Assembly (NCBI GenBank): GCA_029881615.1
Contig: JAOUMF010000187.1
Coordinates: 1-5,381, forward strand
DNA: 5,381 nt
DNA from: Alphaproteobacteria bacterium
Lineage (GTDB): Bacteria > Pseudomonadota > Alphaproteobacteria > UBA8366 > JADFVY01
Reading direction: 5' to 3'
The notes beneath the pieces are model-generated. The model searched no databases and was not told the DNA's origin. It saw only the letters and a program-made list of their open reading frames with translations. A program made the position numbers and the translations under genes. Shown piece by piece: positions 1 to 5,080 of the stretch (the first letter of the stretch is position 1; each line of letters begins with the position of its first letter).

Positions 1-341
1 CTATCCTTTAGTGCCGTCAGCCTTTCTGGCTGTTCCGGTCATATAACCAAGCCGTGTTCTCTGTTTATTTTACAACGTTTAAAACCGGAACAAATTCAAT
101 AATAAATCTCTCAAAGCAAAATAATTAAACGTGGCCGACCGGCAACCGTCAATGCCGCAATGCTAAGCCATTGTGATTAACCCACTATTAAAGCTGGGGA
201 GTATGGGCCATTCGGCAGGTTCATGCCGCTCCTTCAAGCTGCGGATGATACCAACTGGCACGACTATACGAAAGATTTATATAAAATATTATGAATCGGT
301 GTCGATCACGTTGCCGCTATCCGTTTCCCGAAGCACTGAAT
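1..341. other. AT-rich non-coding region downstream of the leftward operon
   Basis: No convincing gene is present. By direct count GC is about 43% over positions 1-300 and only 27% over 61-120, far below the flanking operon. Short open stretches exist in several frames, including one entering from the left edge and stopping at 100-102, but none shows a recognisable protein. Small inverted repeats occur at 18-32 (CAGCC, 5-nt loop, GGCTG) and 213-228 (CGGCA, 6-nt loop, TGCCG). Neither is followed by a T-run on either strand, so neither is a standard intrinsic terminator. The leftward operon ends at 342 with no visible terminator in this stretch, so termination may be Rho-dependent or lie further left. 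A 15-codon minus-strand mini-ORF (224 to 177) has an AAGGAG just upstream and is discussed as a finding. Confidence 0.6.
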
Positions 342-1127
342 TCAACGCGCCGTCCAGCCGCCATCGACCAGCAGGCTTGTTCCGGTGATCATCCCCGCGG
401 CGGGCGACGCCAGGAATATCACGGCCGCGGCCACGTCGGCGGCCGTGGCCACCTTGCCCATGGGGATCATGCCCAGCACGAAATCCTTGAAGGCGGGATC
501 GTTCAGCATCGGCCGGGTCATGGAGGTCTCGACGAAGGTCGGCGCCACCGCGTTGACCCGCACGCCCATCGGCGCCAGTTCGGTGGCCAGCGCCTTGGTC
601 AGCCCCTCTATCGCATGTTTGGAAGTGCAATAGACCGCGCGGTTTGGGCCGCCGACATGGCCCATCGTCGATGACATGTTGACGATCGAGCCTTCCCCTT
701 GCGCGACCATTACCCTGGCTGCCGCCTGCGCCACGACGATGGCGGCCCGGATGTTGAGGTCCAGCACCGTATCGAGGGATTCCGTGTCGATCTCCAGCAG
801 GGGCTGGGGCCTGTTGGTTCCCGCATTGTTGAACAGGATATCCAGCCGGTTCAGCTCGCCGATGGCTTCCACGACCCTCGCATCGTTCGTCACATCCACC
901 ACCTGCGCGCGGGCTTTCCCGCCCGCCGCCTGTATTTCCGCCGCAAGGCTCTCGATTTCCGCCGCGGTGCGGCTCCAGACGACGACCTCGGCACCGGCCT
1001 CGGCGAACGCCAGCGCCGTTCCCCGGCCAATGCCTCGTCCGGCCCCGGTGATCAGCGCGACCTTGCCGTCAAGCCGCATGGAAAGAAGTGCGTCCCGGGG
1101 TTCGGTCGCGGTACTGCTGTCGGTCAT
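342..1127 (-). CDS. Classical short-chain dehydrogenase/reductase (SDR), NAD(P)-dependent
   Basis: This 261-residue cytosolic oxidoreductase should interconvert an alcohol and a ketone/aldehyde, or a dihydrodiol and a catechol-type product. All classical SDR landmarks are visible: the cofactor motif TGAGRGIG at 27-34, NNAG at 100-103, Asn125, catalytic Ser153, and Tyr166-x3-Lys170, with the usual C-terminal LLVDGGW. The length is normal for the family. An Arg at position 53, after strand 2, leans towards NADP(H), but this is a weak inference. The start at 1127 is supported by AAGGAG at 1135-1140 with 7-nt spacing; the next in-frame Met (17) has no such site. It is the last gene of the leftward unit, 39 bp after the monooxygenase gene. 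The substrate is unknown; annotations such as FabG-like or gluconate 5-dehydrogenase-like would only reflect the broad family. Confidence 0.93.
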   Translation of the reverse strand: MTDSSTATEPRDALLSMRLDGKVALITGAGRGIGRGTALAFAEAGAEVVVWSRTAAEIESLAAEIQAAGGKARAQVVDVTNDARVVEAIGELNRLDILFNNAGTNRPQPLLEIDTESLDTVLDLNIRAAIVVAQAAARVMVAQGEGSIVNMSSTMGHVGGPNRAVYCTSKHAIEGLTKALATELAPMGVRVNAVAPTFVETSMTRPMLNDPAFKDFVLGMIPMGKVATAADVAAAVIFLASPAAGMITGTSLLVDGGWTAR

Positions 1128-1166
1128 GGCCGGTCTCCTTGTTTGGTATATCTGGCGGCGTTTCTT

Positions 1167-2366
1167 TTAGATGGTTGGATTGTCCAGCGGAAGCCCCAGG
1201 GCCACGCGCCCGAAGGTGGTTCCCGCAACATCCGTGTTGAAGGATATGTGCGATGCGACGGCATGGACGTCACGGAAGGCGCGCTGGATCGGGCTGCGCA
1301 GGTAAAGCCCGCCGCCCCCGGCCAACCGGTTGATCCGGTCCACCGCATCGACGCACAGCTTCACCGACCATGCGCCGTCGCGCCGATATTTTACCTTGCG
1401 GTCAAGGTCTGGCAGTTCGCCCCGCCGCGCGATCTCCATGGCGTCGGCGGTATGGGTCCGCATGATCAGGCGGGCGGCATCGATTTCCGCCGCCGCCTCG
1501 CCAACGGCGATCTGTACCGCCTGGAAATCACCCAGCTTTGCGCCGGTAAAGGCCGAGGCCTTCTTGCGTAACGCACCGACATGGCCGTCCCATGCCCCTT
1601 GTGCGATCCCCAGGGCCGTGCCGCACAGAACATAGGGAAAAACGGCGAACATGGGGATGCGGAACAGTGGCCCGGTATTGACTTCGCAACCGGGCATCCG
1701 GCCGTTCTTGATGTCCTCGACCGACAGCGTTCTGTATTCGGGCACGAAGGTCTCGGCGACCTCGATATCCTTGCTGCCGGTGCCGCTCAGCCCCGACACG
1801 TGCCAGGTATCGAGAATCTCGTACTGCGAACGGTGCAGCATGAATATTCGCATTTCCGGCGGGCCGTCCCCGTCTTCCGGCGCCACCATGCCGCCCAGCA
1901 TGCTCCAGTCGCAAGGGTCGATGCCGCTGCAGAACGGCCAGCGGCCGCTGATCGTGAACCCGCCTTCCGTCCGCCTGGCCTTGCCCGCAGGGAAAACGAA
2001 GGAGGTGGCAATCAGCGTATCCACCGACTTATTCCAGACCTCGTCCTGGATTTGCTTCGGGAACATGGCCAGCATCCAGTGATGGCTCGACAGGTTGGTC
2101 AGGTTCCAGGCGCTTGACCCGCAGGCCCGGCCGACGATGTCGCCCAGCTCGATCAGGTCGCCGAAATCCAGCTCCGACCCGCCGATGCTGGCCGGTTGGA
2201 AGGCGCGGAACAGGCCCGTGTCGTGGAAATCCCGTTCGGTTTCGTCGGGAAGACGGCCCAAATCCTCGGCCTGTTGCGCGCGTTCGCGCAGCACGGGCAG
2301 AAGGTCCCATGCGCGGCCCATCAGTTCCTCGCGCGAAGGTGCGCCGGCTTGTCGTTTGGTGCTCAT
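1167..2366 (-). CDS. Acyl-CoA dehydrogenase-fold class D flavin-dependent monooxygenase (HsaA / HPA-hydroxylase C2-like)
   Basis: This 399-residue protein has the acyl-CoA dehydrogenase fold. Its motifs fit the two-component aromatic hydroxylases (HsaA, 4-hydroxyphenylacetate hydroxylase C2, DszC-like) better than true acyl-CoA dehydrogenases. Seen: an N-terminal helical part with RLPDE near 38-42; a middle beta domain with SGRWPFCSG at 140-148 and SGLSGTGS at 191-198, followed by VAETFVPEYR; and a C-terminal helical bundle ending in RDVHAVASHISFNTD at 365-379, which supplies His368 and His373 in the region of the family's flavin-peroxide histidine. Such enzymes use O2 and reduced flavin from a separate reductase to hydroxylate an aromatic ring; no reductase gene lies in this window. 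The start at 2366 lacks a good Shine-Dalgarno site and follows the VOC stop by 6 nt, suggesting translational coupling. An internal ATG at 2321 (384 residues) has GAGG at suitable spacing. The longer form better matches the N-terminal length I recall for HsaA. The substrate is unknown. Confidence 0.88.
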   Translation of the reverse strand: MSTKRQAGAPSREELMGRAWDLLPVLRERAQQAEDLGRLPDETERDFHDTGLFRAFQPASIGGSELDFGDLIELGDIVGRACGSSAWNLTNLSSHHWMLAMFPKQIQDEVWNKSVDTLIATSFVFPAGKARRTEGGFTISGRWPFCSGIDPCDWSMLGGMVAPEDGDGPPEMRIFMLHRSQYEILDTWHVSGLSGTGSKDIEVAETFVPEYRTLSVEDIKNGRMPGCEVNTGPLFRIPMFAVFPYVLCGTALGIAQGAWDGHVGALRKKASAFTGAKLGDFQAVQIAVGEAAAEIDAARLIMRTHTADAMEIARRGELPDLDRKVKYRRDGAWSVKLCVDAVDRINRLAGGGGLYLRSPIQRAFRDVHAVASHISFNTDVAGTTFGRVALGLPLDNPTI

Positions 2367-2372
2367 GGCGGG

Positions 2373-2786
2373 TCAGTCCAGCGGAAAGTTGAGTTCGATG
2401 GTGACCCCGTTGGGATCTTCCAGGAAAACCTGGCGCACGCCCAGAAGCGGCACCTCGCGCTCACGGGTCGCGATGCCGGCTTTCTCTATTCGCGCGCGCG
2501 TGGCGTCCAGATCGTCGGCCATGAAGGCCAGGTGATCGATGGCGCCGGTCCCAGTCAGGGCCGCCTCGTCGCGGTCGCCCAGATAATCGACCAGACCACT
2601 TTTGTCGTTCGGGTCGATGCCGATAATGTGGATGACGTCCTTGTCGCCGCAATAGAGCCAGGCGCCGGGAAATTTGAAAGGCGGCCTGTCGCCGTTTGTC
2701 AGCCCGAGAATCTGGACAAAGAAATCGCGCGTCTTTTCGACGTCGGCGGTGCGTATCGAGAAGTGATCCAGTCGTGTAAGTGCCAT
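2373..2786 (-). CDS. Single-domain VOC (glyoxalase/epimerase/dioxygenase superfamily) metalloprotein
   Basis: This 137-residue protein has one complete vicinal-oxygen-chelate module of paired beta-alpha-beta-beta-beta units. It opens with LDHFSIRTADVEKTRDFF, the typical first strand and helix of the fold. Candidate metal ligands sit in the four expected places: His8, His53 (in VIHIIG), His85 (in DHLAFMADD) and Glu131 (in GVTIELNF, after EDPNG). That is the layout of glyoxalase I and methylmalonyl-CoA epimerase type proteins, so it is probably a metal enzyme and not a binding-only relative. At this length it is not a two-domain type I extradiol dioxygenase, although a small ring-opening or isomerising role on a pathway intermediate is possible. 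The ATG at 2786 has only a weak AGGG about 9 nt upstream. The gene lies between the regulator (41-bp gap) and the monooxygenase (6-bp gap) on the same strand, so the three are probably co-transcribed. Confidence 0.9.
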   Translation of the reverse strand: MALTRLDHFSIRTADVEKTRDFFVQILGLTNGDRPPFKFPGAWLYCGDKDVIHIIGIDPNDKSGLVDYLGDRDEAALTGTGAIDHLAFMADDLDATRARIEKAGIATREREVPLLGVRQVFLEDPNGVTIELNFPLD

Positions 2787-2827
2787 GATATGCAGCCCTG
2801 AAATGTGCTTTGTTTATCCGCCGATCT

Positions 2828-3556
2828 TTAGGTGGTCGTGGCTTCGAGAGTCGCGCCGGTCTTGTCGGTTTGCACTTCCATCATCTGCCGAACCACTGCT
2901 GGCGTGCCGTTCGCGAAGCTGGCAACCTGGGCCTCGATAACGCCTTCAATGTCCTCGGATGTTTCGAACTCATAAATCCATCGGCGAATGGCGATATAGA
3001 AGATGCCGCCATGCAGGCCCCAGGCAAGTTCGATTTCTCGCTCGCTGAACGGGACTTCCGCGGGGGTCGGCAGGTTCTGCTCGGCCCGAACCTCGGTCAT
3101 GATGCGTTTCAGGATGCGGTCGCGGATCAGCGCCAGATAGCGGCGGTTGATATTGACGCCTTTCAATCCTGAATAGACAAAAATTCGAACCCACTCATAG
3201 GTGAAGATCGCCTTCACATAGGCCTTGTAAAAGGTGGACAGACGTTCTTTCAGGGGCAGCGAGCGGTCTTCCAGCAACTCTTCCCACCAGGGATTCCAGC
3301 GGCTGATATAGACCTCCTGATAGACTCGTTCGATCAGGTCGTCCTTGGTCGGGAAGTATCTGAAAATCAATGGCTGGGTAATGCCCAGCCGACGGGCCAG
3401 TTCACGCGTTTGCCCCTCGAACCCGACTTCGGCAAAGAAGCTTATCGCTTCCTGCACGATCATCTGTTCCCGCTCGTGGCGGGGGAGCCGTTTTCTTACC
3501 GGTGTATTCGTAACCTTTTCAACCTTGCTCTTTACGGTCTTTTCGCCGTTAGCCAC
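2828..3556 (-). CDS. TetR/AcrR-family transcriptional regulator
   Basis: This 242-residue one-component regulator has an N-terminal DNA-binding domain and a helical ligand-binding domain. After a basic tail (residues 8-29) comes the TetR helix bundle: a first helix around 31-45, then the helix-turn-helix TRELARRLGITQPLIFRYFP at 50-69, followed by TKDDLIERVY. The rest is helical with no recognisable ligand signature. The chosen GTG start at 3556 is preceded by GGGAGG (3566-3571) at 9-nt spacing. The frame stays open up to an ATG at 3733, but that extension has no Shine-Dalgarno support, is poor in family-like sequence, and would run across the operators and onto the opposite gene's start codon. 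It is first in the leftward unit and divergent from the molybdenum hydroxylase genes, the classic position for a local repressor of both arms. The effector is presumably a pathway substrate or intermediate; this is inference. Confidence 0.92.
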   Translation of the reverse strand: MANGEKTVKSKVEKVTNTPVRKRLPRHEREQMIVQEAISFFAEVGFEGQTRELARRLGITQPLIFRYFPTKDDLIERVYQEVYISRWNPWWEELLEDRSLPLKERLSTFYKAYVKAIFTYEWVRIFVYSGLKGVNINRRYLALIRDRILKRIMTEVRAEQNLPTPAEVPFSEREIELAWGLHGGIFYIAIRRWIYEFETSEDIEGVIEAQVASFANGTPAVVRQMMEVQTDKTGATLEATTT

Positions 3557-3565
3557 GTTTTGTCG

Positions 3566-3571
3566 CCTCCC
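3566..3571 (-). promoter_or_regulatory. Ribosome binding site that sets the tetR GTG start
   Basis: On the minus strand this reads GGGAGG, 9 nt upstream of GTG at 3556. It is the only strong Shine-Dalgarno match in the upstream part of the open frame. It therefore decides for the 242-residue form over the 301-residue open frame beginning at 3733. Confidence 0.75.
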
Positions 3572-3609
3572 GCGGGTCGTTTCATTTCGGGCCAGATTAT
3601 TACCATAAC

Positions 3610-3638
3610 ATTGACAAAGATGATTGTAATGTGTCAAT
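3610..3638. promoter_or_regulatory. Inverted repeat ATTGACA-N15-TGTCAAT, candidate operator overlapping -35 elements
   Basis: A perfect 7-bp inverted repeat has arms at 3610-3616 and 3632-3638 around a 15-bp spacer, centred in the AT-rich part of the divergent intergenic region. Each arm contains TTGACA, one on each strand (3611-3616 rightward, 3632-3637 leftward), the sigma-70 -35 consensus. At 17-nt spacing the matching -10 positions are poor (TCAATT rightward, TCAATG leftward), so promoter assignment is tentative. The arms share the half-site TRTCAAT with the palindrome at 3642-3655, which argues for recognition by the same protein, most likely the adjacent TetR. Confidence 0.45.
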
Positions 3639-3641
3639 TTC

Positions 3642-3655
3642 TTATCAATTGATAA
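3642..3655. promoter_or_regulatory. Perfect 14-bp palindrome TTATCAATTGATAA, candidate TetR operator
   Basis: TTATCAATTGATAA is identical to its reverse complement. It lies 86 bp upstream of the TetR start codon and 76 bp upstream of the FAD-subunit start, in the only regulatory gap between the two units. TetR-family dimers bind such short palindromes, usually next to their own gene. The site shares its half-site with the neighbouring inverted repeat, where TGTCAAT begins 11 bp upstream of TATCAAT, about one helical turn. Binding by this TetR is an inference. Confidence 0.5.
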
Positions 3656-3720
3656 ACAGAAACTATGCCCGGGAATATCCGGTAACAATGTAGTCGGGCA
3701 GGGCAAAATGGCCTTGCCAC

Positions 3721-3726
3721 AGGGAG
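3721..3726 (+). promoter_or_regulatory. Ribosome binding site that sets the start of the FAD subunit
   Basis: AGGGAG lies 5 nt upstream of ATG 3732. The earlier in-frame ATG at 3708 has no comparable site and would place this motif inside the coding sequence, so 3732 is preferred. Confidence 0.7.
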
Positions 3727-3731
3727 AAAAC

Positions 3732-4598
3732 ATGAAACCGGCGCCATTTCATTATGAAAAGCCGGCATCGCTGGACGCAGTATTTAGCCTGCTGGACAAG
3801 CATGGTGACAATGCGCGAATCCTCGCCGGCGGCCAGAGCCTTCTGGCTACCCTGAACATGCGCCTTTCGGCGCCGGACCTCCTTATCGATATCACCGGGT
3901 TGGACACGCTTCGCGGGATAGCGGTCGATGGCGGGTTTTTGCGCATTGGCGCGCTGACCACCCATGCCGAGGTAAAGGGATCGGCGGATGTTGCCATGCA
4001 CGCCCCGTTGCTGGCCCAGGTCATGCCCTTTATTGCCCATCCCGCGATCCGCAATCGCGGCACTTTCGGGGGTAGCTTGGCACATGCCGACCCGGCGGCC
4101 GAACTGCCAGCCTGCATGCTGGCGCTGGACGCCGAGATGGAAATCGCCGGCGCTTCGGGCAAGCGGTCGGTCAGGGCGGCTGATTTCTTTCGAGGCCTTT
4201 ATGAAACCGATTTGAAACCTGGCGAGGTATTGATATCGGTCGCAATTCCAGTGCTGTCCGCCGGTTACCGTTCCGGATTTTCCGAGTTTTCACGCCGCAG
4301 TGGCGATTTTGCGATGGCTGGTCTTGCCGCTCACGCAAAATTTGAAAATGGCGTGTTGTCGGATGTGCGGTTGGCATACTGTGGTGTTGATATTCGCGCA
4401 GTTCGCGCCGCCGCAGCCGAACGGGTATTGGACGGCAAGCCCTTGAACGCCAACCTGCTGGACGAGGCAAAGGCGCGTCTCGCAGACGATCTCGACCCGC
4501 CCGACGACCTTCAGGCTTCCGGTAAGATGAAAATCCATCTTTCACAAGTCCTGCTGGGGCGCGTGCTCTCGGCAATGTCCAGCGCGAGCGAGGCATGA
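3732..4598 (+). CDS. FAD-binding medium subunit of a xanthine dehydrogenase/CO dehydrogenase-family molybdenum hydroxylase (CoxM-like)
   Basis: This 288-residue subunit carries FAD and passes electrons from the iron-sulfur subunit to an acceptor. It has the FAD-binding fold of PCMH/VAO type with both glycine motifs in place: AGGQS at 32-36, and TFGGS at 111-115 within NRGTFGGSLAHADPAAE. A C-terminal CO-dehydrogenase flavoprotein domain follows from about 175. The motif positions coincide with those I recall for the CoxM subunit of CO dehydrogenase (AGGHS, TIGG), but Gln replaces His at 35, as in many hydroxylases of N-heterocycles. The start at ATG 3732 is chosen for its AGGGAG site; an upstream in-frame ATG (3708) would add 8 residues. 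It is the first gene of the rightward unit and its stop overlaps the next start in ATGA. The substrate is determined by the large subunit and remains unknown. Confidence 0.95.
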   Translation: MKPAPFHYEKPASLDAVFSLLDKHGDNARILAGGQSLLATLNMRLSAPDLLIDITGLDTLRGIAVDGGFLRIGALTTHAEVKGSADVAMHAPLLAQVMPFIAHPAIRNRGTFGGSLAHADPAAELPACMLALDAEMEIAGASGKRSVRAADFFRGLYETDLKPGEVLISVAIPVLSAGYRSGFSEFSRRSGDFAMAGLAAHAKFENGVLSDVRLAYCGVDIRAVRAAAAERVLDGKPLNANLLDEAKARLADDLDPPDDLQASGKMKIHLSQVLLGRVLSAMSSASEA

Positions 4599-5080
4599 AC
4601 ATGGATCGCGAAATAAGCCTGACGGTAAATGGCGAAAGCGTGACGGCGCGGGTTGCGCCGCGTAAGAGCCTGGTTGATTTTCTACGGGAAACACTGGGCT
4701 TGACCGGGTCGCATGTGGGCTGTGAACACGGCGTTTGTGGCGCCTGCACGGTGCGGGTTGGCGGCGAAATCGTGCGTGGCTGCCTTACGCTGGCGGTACA
4801 GGCCGACGGCGCGGTGGTGGAAACCGTCGAAGGCGTATCGGACAGTGGTGAGATCGCGGCCCTGCAAGCGGCGTTTCTGGAACGCAACGCCCTGCAGTGC
4901 GGATTCTGCACGCCGGGGATCTTGTTGACGGCGACGGCGCTGCTGAAGGAAAATCCGGCGCCTTCGCGTGAGGAAATCCGCGAATATCTCTCCGGTAATT
5001 ACTGCCGTTGTACCGGTTATCAGGCGATCGTCGATGCGGTGGAAACAGCCGCCGAAACAATTCGGGGAGGCGGCCGATGA
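4595..5080 (+). CDS. [2Fe-2S] small subunit of the molybdenum hydroxylase (CoxS-like)
   Basis: This 161-residue iron-sulfur subunit should carry electrons from the molybdenum centre to FAD. All eight cluster cysteines are present. The plant-ferredoxin-type cluster uses Cys43, Cys48, Cys51 and Cys63 (C-x4-C-x2-C-x11-C). The proximal cluster in the helical C-terminal domain uses Cys102, Cys105, Cys137 and Cys139 (C-x2-C-x31-C-x-C), within QCGFCTPG and NYCRCTGY. Length is typical. The first ATG (4595) overlaps the stop of the FAD subunit as ATGA. A second ATG at 4601 lies 7 nt from a GAGG (4590-4593) and would give 159 residues; either start leaves the domain intact. The stop overlaps the large-subunit ATG in a second ATGA, so M, S and L subunits are probably translated in a coupled way. 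Confidence 0.96.
   Translation: MNMDREISLTVNGESVTARVAPRKSLVDFLRETLGLTGSHVGCEHGVCGACTVRVGGEIVRGCLTLAVQADGAVVETVEGVSDSGEIAALQAAFLERNALQCGFCTPGILLTATALLKENPAPSREEIREYLSGNYCRCTGYQAIVDAVETAAETIRGGGR
5064..5070 (+). promoter_or_regulatory. Ribosome binding site of the large subunit
   Basis: GGGGAGG lies inside the end of the iron-sulfur subunit gene, 6 nt before ATG 5077. It fixes the start of the truncated large subunit and indicates strong independent initiation in addition to coupling. Confidence 0.75.

Noticed and set aside
18..32. Hairpin CAGCC-N5-GGCTG as an intrinsic terminator
   Set aside because: The stem has only 5 bp and there is no T-run on either strand.
1..102. Open frame entering from the left edge and stopping at 100-102, possibly the end of a gene
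   Set aside because: The 33 visible residues match nothing I recognise and run into 27% GC sequence; too short to support.
173..388. Plus-strand 71-codon open frame in the left region
   Set aside because: It has no ribosome site, no family resemblance, and overlaps the end of the SDR gene antisense.
699..1571. Long plus-strand open frame of 290 codons
   Set aside because: It lies antisense across the SDR/monooxygenase junction, its translation has low-complexity Arg/Gly/Pro/Asp-rich composition with no domain, and it is typical of GC-rich shadow frames.
3708..3731. Upstream in-frame ATG (3708) for the FAD subunit
   Set aside because: It lacks a Shine-Dalgarno site, whereas AGGGAG precedes ATG 3732. 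The FAD motifs then fall at 32-36 and 111-115, as in CoxM.
3640..3731. Molybdenum-cofactor riboswitch in the leader of the molybdenum hydroxylase operon
   Set aside because: The leader is too short for that RNA and shows only two simple hairpins; the palindromic DNA operators explain regulation better.
3557..3733. 59-residue N-terminal extension of the TetR open frame, starting at ATG 3733
   Set aside because: It has no ribosome site and no family-like sequence, crosses the palindromic operators and overlaps the start codon of the opposite gene. GTG 3556 has GGGAGG at good spacing.
4171..4911. Minus-strand open frame of 246 codons opposite the FAD and iron-sulfur subunits
   Set aside because: It is antisense to two well-supported genes, and its Arg/Ser/Pro/Thr-rich translation has no recognisable motif.
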